NCBI RefSeq assembly: GCF_007896845.1
Contig: NZ_VOHS01000005.1
Coordinates: forward strand, 1-64,000
Length of the DNA stretch: 64,000 bases
Origin: Chitinophaga pinensis
Lineage (GTDB): Bacteria; Bacteroidota; Bacteroidia; Chitinophagales; Chitinophagaceae
Reading direction: 5' to 3'
Numbering within the stretch: position 1 is the first letter of the stretch; the number at the start of each line of letters is the position of its first letter. The translations under genes were made by a program, and so were the position numbers. Under the pieces are notes generated by a model, which saw only the letters and a list, made by a program, of their open reading frames with translations, ran no database searches and was not told the origin of the DNA. This document shows positions 47,766-57,221 of this stretch, piece after piece.

Positions 47766-50665
47766 CAGAGATCCATTTTAAGTCCTATGGTATATGTCCT
47801 GGAAAGCGGCAGTGAATAGCCGGTATCAAAGCCGTTGAAGTCCACCAGTTCAGGATCTCCACCAGTATAAGGAGTGATGGTGAACAGGTTGGTAGCGGTA
47901 GCGTAGATAGCCAGTCCGTTGATTTTGCCTTTTTTATTCCACCATTTTGCGGTGGTCAGGTCATATTGCAGCGAGAGGTTGCGCAGTTTCAGGAATGAGC
48001 CATTTTCAAGGAAAAGATCCTGATCTATGCGATAGGCATCTACCGTGCTCCATGGATTATACAGGGGGTATTTGTCGTAGTTGCCCACTTTACTCCAGAA
48101 GGTAATTTCTTTTACAGCACTCATATCGATCTTTCCTTCTCTGTTAATAAAGTCGAAACGGTCGGCGACTTCGGCATTCATTACTTTACGGCCCAGAGTA
48201 TAGTAGAAGGACAAGCCAAGTGTAAACCCGCGCCAGTAGAAGTCACTGTTAAAGCCGCCTGAAATCACCGGTAGCACATGTCCTTTTAGCACTTTGTCTT
48301 TGTCATCAATGATGTAATCTCCGTTCTTGTCTTTCCAGCGAGGATCACCCGCCTGTAGGGTAATACCTTTATAATTCAGTTTCTTTCCTTCTGCACTGAC
48401 AGGAATTTCACTATCGCGGTTATAGATACCATCGTTTTCCAGTACCCAGTACTGATCGATCGCATGCCCCACACGCAGTAGTTTACTGCCGTTGGCTACA
48501 ACCAGTTCTTCCCTGCCATCAGGTAAAGCCAGCAAGGTATTTTTATTATAGTTGAGGGTAATACCGGGTGTCCATTGCAAAGCGCTTGTTGCAGGCAGTA
48601 CACTGGCTTTTACCCCGAGGTCTATACCACGGTTGCGGACGTCCATACCGTTTTTGTAGCGGAAGTTGTATCCGTATTCGGCGGCGAATGGTACACCAAG
48701 CAACATGTTATGATCTTCCTTGTTGTAGAGGTCAAGTGAAACCTGTAATCTGTTTTTGAGGAATGCGCCCGTCAGGTTTACATTCAACTGATCTGCGTAA
48801 GGCCAGGTAATACCATAACCGATATATCCGGAGGAATATGCTCTGCTGATTCCGGGGAAACCGTTATAGGAGAAACGAACCGGATTGTTGCTGAAGGACA
48901 TATCTGACGTGTACTGTGAGCCTTCCCCGAAGCGATCATCAGGCATCAGGCGCCCGATTCTTCCCCAGCTGGCTTGCATTTTCAGGGCATCGATGCTGTT
49001 CTGTTCTTTCAGCCAGATATTCCTGATATTGACACCAGCAGTGAATGTAGGTGTGTATAACCACCAGTTGTCCGGCTGTGCACTGGAAGAACCATCTGCG
49101 CGGACCAATACGGAGACATCCAGTTGATCGTTGTAGGAGTAAGCGGCACGACCGTAGAATGACAACAAACGCGCGCGTTGTTTATCCAGAAAAGAGAAGA
49201 TCAGGGCGTGGTTGAAGGATTTTGGAGACAGATATTCTGACTTGAGGATATCGGAATGCAGCAGATTGATACGGATCAGGTCATTCGGACCTTTGTATGC
49301 GTATGCATAGTTGTAGCGATGATAATCTGCCTGAAAGCCTTGACCAGCTTCTACGCTGAGGCGATGTTTCTCATTGAAGGTATGATTGTACTGGATATTG
49401 TTATTGAAGAACACCCGTTGATTATATCCGAAGTAGTTAGACAGATAATTCACTTTCTCCAGCAAGGTGCTTGGATAGAAGAGATCACGCAGTCCTTCGT
49501 TATAATCAAAACCGAACATGGAGTTCACCTGCCAGCTATCGCCCAGTTTAACATTTACTTTGAAATACCCATTTACTTCATTGGTTTTATTGTCATCGAA
49601 TGATTTCTGAAACTCATTCAGGTACTGGCTGTAGTAGTTTTTATTGGGAGGCAAAGGACTGCTGAGATCAGGTATGTATTGCATTTCTGCAAAGCGGTCA
49701 CGCAACCATGAGCTACGGGTTCTTTCCAACCGGGAGGCACTGATCATAGATGATATGGTCAATCCTTTCAGTGGGACCATGTTTATTTCAAACATGGCAT
49801 TGTAGCGATCCATCTTGCTGTCATCGGCTGTATTGGCGGAACGTTGGTTACCTGCTGCGAACATGAAATTAGCGCGGTCTGTTCCACTGGAAAGACTGGC
49901 GTTTACACCATATACCGGTCTGTTTTTAAAATAGAGGTCTGTCCAGTTGGACGGGCCATAGTAGGCATTATTGGTGGAATCGCGCAGATAGAGTGGATAT
50001 GTCTGCAGTTGTTCTGTAGTCGCATATTTATCATAGAAACGCTGCCGGAAATCGTTTTCAAATTTAGCGTTGGTGGTGTAGACATGCGGCCGCTGCACCA
50101 TACCAAAATAGGTGTTGAAACTTATTCTCCGGCGACCTACTACCGGAGCTTTTGTAGTAAGCAGTATGACACCGCCATTCACTGCACGCGGTCCGTACAT
50201 GGCTGCGCGTCCAAAGTCTTTCACCACTTCGATCTTTTCGATGTTGTTCAGATCTATAGATGAAAGCAGGTTGGTATTAGGTCCGAGGTGATTATAACCA
50301 AACAGTTGGATATCAAAAGTAAAGGGATGGTCCATGATCAATGGAATACCATCGAGTATAACTGTAGGTTGCGACTCATAAATATCTTTACTACTGATGA
50401 AGGGGATGGCAGCACCCCTCAATGCTATACTGCTATAAGCGCCCTGTTCTCCACTTGGTTCCTGTATATACACACCCGCTGCATTGCCTTTCAGCAACTG
50501 ATGTAGTGAGGAATATGGATAAGTATTTTCACGCTCCACTGAAATAGAATCGGCCTTTGTTACACGGACCTGTGGTCTGTGTAATTTCGCTGTATCCTGC
50601 CCTGACAAAAGGTTTGGGCAATACAGTGCCAGGCACGAAATGAAGATCCGTACAAGTACACGCAT
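47765..50665 (-). CDS. Short SusC-like TonB-dependent transporter, first gene of ten-gene operon
   Basis: 966 residues. A signal peptide (FISCLALYCPNLLSGQ) is followed almost directly by the plug: SSLHQLLKGNAAGVYIQEPS, PTVILDGIPLIMDHPF, IEKIEVVKDFGRAAMYGPRA and VNGGVILLTTK. The carboxypeptidase-regulatory-like domain that normally opens SusC proteins is missing, so the N-terminus is about 100 residues shorter than in the two other SusC genes of this window. The barrel is complete and ends RTYTIGLKMDL. It starts the operon, opposite to the helical-repeat gene at 51509. Confidence 0.9.
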   Translation of the reverse strand: MRVLVRIFISCLALYCPNLLSGQDTAKLHRPQVRVTKADSISVERENTYPYSSLHQLLKGNAAGVYIQEPSGEQGAYSSIALRGAAIPFISSKDIYESQPTVILDGIPLIMDHPFTFDIQLFGYNHLGPNTNLLSSIDLNNIEKIEVVKDFGRAAMYGPRAVNGGVILLTTKAPVVGRRRISFNTYFGMVQRPHVYTTNAKFENDFRQRFYDKYATTEQLQTYPLYLRDSTNNAYYGPSNWTDLYFKNRPVYGVNASLSSGTDRANFMFAAGNQRSANTADDSKMDRYNAMFEINMVPLKGLTISSMISASRLERTRSSWLRDRFAEMQYIPDLSSPLPPNKNYYSQYLNEFQKSFDDNKTNEVNGYFKVNVKLGDSWQVNSMFGFDYNEGLRDLFYPSTLLEKVNYLSNYFGYNQRVFFNNNIQYNHTFNEKHRLSVEAGQGFQADYHRYNYAYAYKGPNDLIRINLLHSDILKSEYLSPKSFNHALIFSFLDKQRARLLSFYGRAAYSYNDQLDVSVLVRADGSSSAQPDNWWLYTPTFTAGVNIRNIWLKEQNSIDALKMQASWGRIGRLMPDDRFGEGSQYTSDMSFSNNPVRFSYNGFPGISRAYSSGYIGYGITWPYADQLNVNLTGAFLKNRLQVSLDLYNKEDHNMLLGVPFAAEYGYNFRYKNGMDVRNRGIDLGVKASVLPATSALQWTPGITLNYNKNTLLALPDGREELVVANGSKLLRVGHAIDQYWVLENDGIYNRDSEIPVSAEGKKLNYKGITLQAGDPRWKDKNGDYIIDDKDKVLKGHVLPVISGGFNSDFYWRGFTLGLSFYYTLGRKVMNAEVADRFDFINREGKIDMSAVKEITFWSKVGNYDKYPLYNPWSTVDAYRIDQDLFLENGSFLKLRNLSLQYDLTTAKWWNKKGKINGLAIYATATNLFTITPYTGGDPELVDFNGFDTGYSLPLSRTYTIGLKMDL

Positions 50666-51508
50666 AAGGTAAATAATTTAAGACAGGCAGAGTTGATCAC
50701 ATCAGCGCATAGCGATGAGTAATCGATTACATCATGTATTATAAACTGGATTGCCGGAAGCGCACAACCAAAGTCATTGAGCCTTCCATCAGCATGTGCT
50801 AAAAGAGGTGTTTATACTAGAGATCAGGGTGAACAATACGCTCCGGACCCGTGGAAACTATAACGTGAAATAGATGATGATGCAGTTTTTCTGCATTGGG
50901 ATAGTATCTCCTAACTGTTGTATAAAACGTTTTAGCTAGTGCTTTTCATTAAAATAAATTGTGTTTAGGTTTTAGAAAAAAATGATTTTGGCTGTTGATG
51001 CTTTGCGAAGTTGCTGGTTACTTATACTCCTGTTAATTCAAATTTTTTAGATCCTGCTACAATTTTTCTACGGTGATTATTAGGTTGAATATAGTGCGAT
51101 TAACTAAACTTCTTCAATTTCATCAGGGCTCGCTAACGGGAATTTATAACATACCGGACAATGCTGTTTGCATTTGTGCCTTCATTACGATTCAAATATA
51201 ATGAGCCGTCTGATAACTTTTTAACCTTTTTTTATAAAGAATAGACATTCCCAATTTAAGTAATGCTGAATTCTGAAATAATTCACTTCACGCTTTTATA
51301 ATTAACAATCAACTAGTTAGTATTATATAGACCAGATAAATAAAATATAATTTACATACATTTCAGATAATCCAAAAGCATAAATATGCCATCTGACAGT
51401 GCACTACTTACTATTCGTTATTTAACTTATTTTGTTCCATATCAACCAAGATCTGTTATTGAAAAAATGGAAAGTTTGGGGGCCTTATAAATTAAAACCG
51501 TTAGGACT
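50666..51508. other. Divergent regulatory region of the ten-gene operon
   Basis: About 840 bases, AT-rich towards 51300, with no convincing gene on either strand. It must contain the operon promoter (minus) and that of the helical-repeat gene (plus). A CAAATATA at 51193-51200 reads TATATTTG on the minus strand and fits the -7 consensus, but without a TTTG at 19 bases, and it would leave a leader of more than 500 bases. I found no inverted repeat of note and no attenuator-like hairpin that I could defend. Confidence 0.35.
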
Positions 51509-53020
51509 ATGGCTAAAGCTGACATGCTTAGCAGACTTATAAATACACTTACGAAGGCTGAAAAAAGGTATTTCCGTATGTACACTGCGCTTCAGCAAGG
51601 CAACAAGGATTATGTGAATCTGTTTGACCTGATGGAACACCAATCATTTAAAAGTACAGCGGAAGTAAAACTCGCTTTTCAACAACAGTATGCAGGATGT
51701 AGTTATGATGTATGTAGTAAGTATCTCTATAAAGTCTTGCTGGATTGCCTGCTGCATCTGCGATTGCAGAAGCAGTCTACCGCTATGCTGACTGCGGGCA
51801 TACTAAAATGTGATATTCTGTTTGAACGTTCCCTGCATGAAGATGCATTGAAACAACTACAAAAAATACAGGCAACGTCTGCTACAAATGAAAAGCAGTT
51901 GTTATTGTTGTGGGCACAGCAACAGGAGATCCAACTTCTGCAGCAATTGAACTTTTCAGGTATCACCGCAGAGGAACTTTCTAATAAGCAATCGGCCATT
52001 CAGCATACGCTGGATGTGATGCAGCAGGTGCGTCAGCAGACATCCTTATACGAAACTTTGCGGCATACACTGCTATACAGAGGCAGTGCACGTACTATCC
52101 GTCAACAGGAATCAGTAGACGTATTACATGCGGAGATGCCACCTCCTGTATCTGATTCTGCTATCAGTCTGAAAACACATCTGCTCTTTCAGGCACACTA
52201 TCATCTCGCTACCAGCGATCATCCCGCGGCATTGCAGGTCTTTCATCAACTGAATCAATTACTGGAAACACATCCGGCACTCTTTGAGGATACACCCGCG
52301 GATCATTTACTCATCATTGAAGGGATATTGGACAGTTTGCGTGCAGGGAAACATTATGAAGAACTATTCTCTTTTATCGACAAGATCAAACGTCTGAAAA
52401 GTGATGGTGTCTATTTTGAGATCATGCAACAAAGATTGCTGTTTATTTATGAGTCAGGGGCCTATATTGATAGTGGAGATTTTGGTTTTGCATTAAAATT
52501 ATTACAACAGTATGCCCCTGGTATCAGAAAGAATATCGCATTAATGGATATCAGCAAGCAGGCTGAAATATATCTCTATATGGCACTTATCTATCTGGGC
52601 AATGAGGATATTAACAATGCACATAACAGTCTTGAACAGGTATTACAAAGTAACCTATACAGTACATTGCCTATATATCGTACCTGTCGTCTGGTACACC
52701 TGTTGATACAATATGAGCTGGGCAACTTCGAATACATACGTTATGAGACCAGAGCTTTTCGCCGGCATTTACAGCCAGATGCCAGACGCTCCTATATGCT
52801 TGAACGCACTGTTATCAAATTTCTGGGAAGTGGAGAAATACCAGCAGTTACTTCTTTCCGCACCGCTTTATGGAAGAAGATCAATGCCAGTTTTGATAAA
52901 ATAAGAGCAGACAAATATGAGCGGCAACAACTGAAATTGTTTGACTTCAGTGCGTGGATAGAAGCGAAGTTGAAGCGAAAATCGCTGGGAACAGTGTTAC
53001 AGGAAAAGATGAAGAATTAA
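51509..53020 (+). CDS. Helical-repeat (TPR-like) conserved hypothetical protein
   Basis: A 503-residue soluble protein rich in Leu, Gln and paired helices. The N-terminus MLSRLINTLTKAEKRYFRMY with LFDLMEHQSF is a pattern I have seen in uncharacterised Bacteroidota proteins near SusC/SusD loci. The rest consists of TPR/SEL-like helical hairpins: FQAHYHLATSDHPAALQVFH, LLIIEGILDSLRAGKHYEEL, AEIYLYMALIYLGNEDINNA and TCRLVHLLIQYELGNFEYIR. No DNA-binding or enzymatic domain is evident. It is divergent from the ten-gene operon and could act as a protein-protein scaffold or regulator. The function is unknown. Confidence 0.65.
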   Translation: MAKADMLSRLINTLTKAEKRYFRMYTALQQGNKDYVNLFDLMEHQSFKSTAEVKLAFQQQYAGCSYDVCSKYLYKVLLDCLLHLRLQKQSTAMLTAGILKCDILFERSLHEDALKQLQKIQATSATNEKQLLLLWAQQQEIQLLQQLNFSGITAEELSNKQSAIQHTLDVMQQVRQQTSLYETLRHTLLYRGSARTIRQQESVDVLHAEMPPPVSDSAISLKTHLLFQAHYHLATSDHPAALQVFHQLNQLLETHPALFEDTPADHLLIIEGILDSLRAGKHYEELFSFIDKIKRLKSDGVYFEIMQQRLLFIYESGAYIDSGDFGFALKLLQQYAPGIRKNIALMDISKQAEIYLYMALIYLGNEDINNAHNSLEQVLQSNLYSTLPIYRTCRLVHLLIQYELGNFEYIRYETRAFRRHLQPDARRSYMLERTVIKFLGSGEIPAVTSFRTALWKKINASFDKIRADKYERQQLKLFDFSAWIEAKLKRKSLGTVLQEKMKN

Positions 53021-53046
53021 ATTACTCTCAGACAGGTATAAAAATG

Positions 53047-53074
53047 AGAAGCGCTTCATTTCTGAAGCGCTTCT
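53047..53074. terminator. Bidirectional terminator
   Basis: Perfect 12-base stem AGAAGCGCTTCA/TGAAGCGCTTCT with a 4-base loop. It lies between the convergent helical-repeat gene and the efflux operon. On the minus strand it is followed by CATTTTTATA, and on the plus strand by TTCCCTC. Confidence 0.85.
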
Positions 53075-53131
53075 TTCCCTCTATATATACACATTGACAG
53101 CTAACCTATATTATATCAATCCTCACCTTAT

Positions 53132-54726
53132 CTAATAAGATGCCGGTGCCGGTTGATTATTCCTGAGATTGATGACCGTTCTATTCAGATAAGGCACAAA
53201 GGCAATCATCAGTATGATCACTACCAATGCGCAGCTGATCAGATAGTAATAGTCCATAGAATATCTTATCTGTGCCTGTATATCGGCGGAGCGATATAGT
53301 AGTCCGTTGGCAATCTTTGTTGCCTGATCGGCCGGAATCCCTTTTGCAGCAACAGCTGTTTTGTAGTTTACCAGTTTGGCTGTCACCAGGGGATCCAGCG
53401 AAGTGACCAGGTCCAGAAAGCGGTTGTAGTGAACTTTTCTGGAAAACAGTTGAAAGTAATTGATCAGCGCAATAGAGATACAGAATCCTGTAAAACGGAA
53501 TAGTACCCCTGTAGCAGAAGCAGTACCTCCCAGATGTGCAGGCACTGACGAAATGGTATAGATGATCATCGGCGCCATTAGCAGTCCTACGCCTATACCT
53601 TGTAATATCAATGGGATGATAAATGTGGGCACATCGGCCTGCGTGGCAAACAGGGTATGCATCCATAAATGAAATATCAGCAGCAGTGAGAATCCGGCCA
53701 TCCAGATCCATCTTACGGAACGTTTCATCAATATCCATCTGGAGGAATAGAGTACACCCAATATTATACCACCAATATTCGCCAGTAATATATAGGACAG
53801 GTGTCTCGGATCCAGTCCGAGGACTGTTATAAAGTAGTTTGTAGTGATATTGAATGCGCCTCTGCACACATACAGTATTGTGATAAGACTGACGCCGATA
53901 ACATAGTTACGATAACGGAATACTTCCAGACTGAGATAAGGTCTTTTAAAGACCGTTGTCTGATAATGTGGATCACCAGTAATGCCACTACAGCAATACC
54001 TGCGGCCATAATCCTTTCATCCTGTAGCCAGTAATATTGCTGTCCGTATAAAAAGATGTAACCAATTAAACAAAGCATTGTGGTATATACCACATAACTG
54101 GCCCAGTCCAGCTGATACAAGGGTATTTTCCTGTTCAGGCGTATTCTGTTCATGATGATAACAAGTAATATAGCACCGGGGATATAGGTAAAGATCATCC
54201 ACTTGTACAGCACATTGAAATCAAAAGCATCTATGATAGGTGCTGTTACCAATGTGGTAAAAGCTGTGATACCGAGCAATACACCATAAAACAGTGAGTA
54301 GCCTACCTCACGTGCGCGGTTTGTTCTCAGCCGGCTGAATACAAGGGTGATACACACGCTGGTGGTGATACAGTTCGCCATTCCCTGAATGAAACGTAAC
54401 GGTAGCAGTACATACAGGTCGCGGGTAATAAAACATCCGTAAGAGGTGACAATCTGTATAATAACGCCTATCAGCAGGTATTCTTTACTGGCAATATAGA
54501 TGAAGAATCTTCTTTCCAATGCGAAGAAACCGGCCAGAGATGCATAAAACAACACCATGGAGTATTGTACATCTGCTGGTTCTATACCATAGTAACCAGC
54601 GGCGTTGGAGCCGCTTGCGGTAGAGATACCGAACATCAGCATGGATGGCATCAGGTTCAGGAATATCACTATTCTGATCAGCCATTCAGAGGCCCATGGT
54701 TTGAATATGGGAATATTATTAGCCAT
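53132..54726 (-). CDS. EmrB/DHA2-type MFS exporter, one frameshift
   Basis: A major facilitator with about fourteen membrane segments. The N-terminal half (53944-54726) has IRIVIFLNLMPSMLMFGIST, LLPLRFIQGMANCITTSVCI and FYGVLLGITAFTTLVTAPII. The C-terminal half reads CRGAFNITTNYFITVLGLD, IPLILQGIGVGLLMAPMIIY and TASATGVLFRFTGFCISIAL. The frame changes at plus-strand TTTT 53944-53947. Adding one base joins SLKRPYLSLEVFRYRNYVIG and gives one protein of about 531 residues, so error is likely. It overlaps the start of its stop-side partner by 8 bases with the EmrA gene. Together with TolC and EmrA proteins it would export drugs or amphipathic compounds across both membranes. Confidence 0.8.
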
Positions 54727-55786
54727 TTTTCTTACTGATTGCTACAGTCGCATTCATACCGGCACGTAGTAAAGCAGTTTCTGTTACGTTGCTGGTGAGT
54801 TTTATACGCACGGGTATACGTTGTACGATCTTCACGAAGTTGCCTGAGGAGTTATCAGGAGGTAATAGTGAAAACCTTGAACCTGTAGCGGGTGATAAGG
54901 ATTCTATTGTGCCGTTGAAGGTTTTACCCGGGAAGGCATCAATTTCGATATTGGCGGTCTGTCCGATGTGCATATGACTGACCTGTGTTTCTTTGAAGTT
55001 AGCGATGATCCATTTTCCGGTAGCCTGATTTACGATAAACGCTAATGTCTGTCCGGCCTGTATTAATTGTCCTTCCTGAATGGTACGACGTCCCATCTTT
55101 CCATCATATGGTGCACGGATAATTGTATAAGACACATCCAACTTATTGCGTCCGAGCATTGCCTGTCTGCGCTCTATTTCGGCGGCTAATACAGCTTTCT
55201 GAGATTTGATATCGTTTATTTTTGAGAGCGCAGCATCATAGTTGTTAATAACAGTCTGATAGTCTGCTTTTGCAACATTCAGGGCTGTCTCAACATTTTC
55301 AAGCTGTTGTTTGGTAGCGGATTCTGCCTCATACAGCTTTTGATAACGGTCATACTCTTGTTGTTGTTTCCAGAGCTTTGCTTTGGCTGCGGCGATTTGT
55401 GACTGAGTCGCATCAGCATTTTTTGCAGTAGTCGTTACATTACTTTGCAACACTTCTACCTGTGCCTGTGCATTCAACAGGGCAGCGTCAGCCTCCTGTT
55501 GTTGCAGCTGGTATTCGCTGTCATCAATGATAAGCAGGGTATCACCTTTCTTTACATCCTGATTCTCTTCGTAATTGATCCTGCTGATATAACCGGTCAC
55601 CCTTGCGGTGATTGGGTTGATATATTCTTCTACCTGCGCGTCATTTGTTTCTTCATATTTACGCAGTTCGAATAATGTGCTTATTCCCCATATAGCCAGC
55701 GCTATCAGGATAATACCTGCCACCCATCCTGTGATGGTGGTAATTAACCTGTCTGTCCGGGCATGGTTGTTCTTCTTAGCTGTCAT
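54719..55786 (-). CDS. EmrA/HlyD-type membrane fusion protein
   Basis: 355 residues with an N-terminal membrane anchor (WVAGIILIALAIWGISTLF), a lipoyl-like half ARVTGYISRINYEENQDVKK followed by GDTLLIIDD, a long coiled coil (about 85-200, with QAQVEVLQSNV, AAKAKLWKQQQEYDRYQKLY and IKSQKAVLAAEIERRQAML), the other lipoyl half TIIRAPYDGKMGRRTIQEG, and the beta-barrel domain WIIANFKETQVSHMHIGQTA. It links the inner-membrane MFS pump to the TolC-type channel. Gene order TolC, EmrA, EmrB is the usual one. Confidence 0.9.
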   Translation of the reverse strand: MTAKKNNHARTDRLITTITGWVAGIILIALAIWGISTLFELRKYEETNDAQVEEYINPITARVTGYISRINYEENQDVKKGDTLLIIDDSEYQLQQQEADAALLNAQAQVEVLQSNVTTTAKNADATQSQIAAAKAKLWKQQQEYDRYQKLYEAESATKQQLENVETALNVAKADYQTVINNYDAALSKINDIKSQKAVLAAEIERRQAMLGRNKLDVSYTIIRAPYDGKMGRRTIQEGQLIQAGQTLAFIVNQATGKWIIANFKETQVSHMHIGQTANIEIDAFPGKTFNGTIESLSPATGSRFSLLPPDNSSGNFVKIVQRIPVRIKLTSNVTETALLRAGMNATVAISKKNG

Positions 55787-55792
55787 ACTAAT

Positions 55793-57130
55793 TTATAAAT
55801 TGCCTATAACTTTTTGTAACTGGTAATATCTGACGCGGGCAGCGATATTGGCTGATACCAGGTCAAATTTTGTCTGCAGCATTTGTGTATCTGCATCTAA
55901 AAGATCTGTAACGAGGGAGAGCTGATTGAAATAGGTATTATTTACAATCCTGAGGTTCTCTGTGGCCTGTTTGATATTGGTTTCTGCTACATCGATACGC
56001 GTAAGAGCTTCTTTATAACGCAGGTAAGCTTCGTTTACCTGTTGTCTTACGACATCGCCTGTTTCTTTATGCTCTACTTCCTGTCTTTCCAGTTGCAGCT
56101 TTGCAGCTTTTTCTTTGTGTTTATTATGATAGAAGGAGGATATAGGAAAAGAGGCTTTCACGCCATACATACCTAATCCGTACACTGCATCACCATAAGG
56201 ATAAAACTGGATCTGCGGATACGACCAATTGTATTCTGCGAACAAACCGATCTTAGGAGATACATTGGCTTTCACCTGTTTTAATGACAGTTCTCTCAAT
56301 GCGGTTTCTCCTTCAGATATCTTGTATTCGTGTGCATGTTCTGCGGCAGCTGCAAGGTAATCATCATAAGTACCCGGTACAGCGAAATCTGCGGTCATCG
56401 TACTATCAGGCTGAATCAGTACATGTTCATCAATGCCGATCATTAAGTCCAGTTTCTGACTTGCAATAGCGATGTCATTTTCTATCTGAATCATACCCAT
56501 TTTCTGGCGGGACAGTTTCAGATTAGCTCTCAATACGTCGCTTTTCAGTACGACACCATTTTTCTGTAATTCCTGAATGTGGGCCAGTTGCCTTTCCTGT
56601 TCTTCAATATCCTTTGCTATCAGTTCTTTAAACCGGCAACTGCGCGCCAGATCCAGGTAACAGACTGCCGCATTGAATTTTACTTCTGATACGGTCAGGT
56701 TCTTTTGTTCTTCTGCTATTGCATGTTCCGTTGCTCCCTTCTTTATTTCAAGATTCGTCTTATTACCATTATAGATGTTAAAATAAGCTTCCCCTCCTAC
56801 CTTGTAAAAGTTGTGTAGTACGGGAAATTGATCTGGTGTATGAAAGAGACCGTCTTCGTAGACAGGCATATTTGTAACACGCGCATAAGCGCCTGCAGCG
56901 TTGATTTCAGGCAGGCGTTCTGCCTTTGCATCTTTCAATGCTTCTTCACTACTTTCCACGTGCAAACGGGACATAGCTATCCTTTTGTTGTTTAGTTCTG
57001 CCTGTTCCCATATCTGCGCGAGCGTTAAATGTAACGGTTTGGTAGTGTCATGAGGTTGTTGTGCCGTTACGCACATTGTCAAAAACATAAAAGGTAGCAT
57101 CAACACCACCTTTCTTATATCAGTACACAT
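55793..57130 (-). CDS. TolC-family outer-membrane efflux protein
   Basis: About 445 residues from MCTDIRKVVLML at 57130, with a signal peptide ending TMCVTAQQ. The two homologous outer-membrane-factor repeats with their long helices are visible: LTLAQIWEQAELNNKRIAMS, AERLPEINAAGAYARV, CYLDLARSCRFKELIAKDIE and NGVVLKSDVLRANLKLSRQK in the first half, and KVKANVSPKIGLFAEYNWSY-like (QVKANVSPKIGLFAEYNWSY), EAYLRYKEALTRIDVAETNI and FDLVSANIAARVRYYQLQKV in the second. It starts the efflux operon. A -7 element lies just before it. An AraC gene diverges 91 bases away. Confidence 0.88.
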   Translation of the reverse strand: MCTDIRKVVLMLPFMFLTMCVTAQQPHDTTKPLHLTLAQIWEQAELNNKRIAMSRLHVESSEEALKDAKAERLPEINAAGAYARVTNMPVYEDGLFHTPDQFPVLHNFYKVGGEAYFNIYNGNKTNLEIKKGATEHAIAEEQKNLTVSEVKFNAAVCYLDLARSCRFKELIAKDIEEQERQLAHIQELQKNGVVLKSDVLRANLKLSRQKMGMIQIENDIAIASQKLDLMIGIDEHVLIQPDSTMTADFAVPGTYDDYLAAAAEHAHEYKISEGETALRELSLKQVKANVSPKIGLFAEYNWSYPQIQFYPYGDAVYGLGMYGVKASFPISSFYHNKHKEKAAKLQLERQEVEHKETGDVVRQQVNEAYLRYKEALTRIDVAETNIKQATENLRIVNNTYFNQLSLVTDLLDADTQMLQTKFDLVSANIAARVRYYQLQKVIGNL

Positions 57131-57146
57131 AATCTTTATTCTGAAG

Positions 57147-57154
57147 CAAAGGTA
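57147..57154 (-). promoter_or_regulatory. -7 element of the efflux operon
   Basis: CAAAGGTA on the plus strand is TACCTTTG on the minus strand and matches TAnnTTTG. It ends 16 bases before the TolC-type start codon at 57130. No TTTG sits at 19 bases upstream, which fits a promoter that needs an activator, likely the divergent AraC protein. Confidence 0.5.
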
Positions 57155-57221
57155 CTGTGAGGAGATATGAACGCTTTTATCTAAATTGCCAATTATTTGT
57201 CCATTCAAGCCATTTGACGCT

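Noticed and set aside
53181-53867. 228-codon open frame in the second frame of the MFS gene
   Set aside because: The MFS frame has the membrane segments; this frame lacks them and reads as a shadow.
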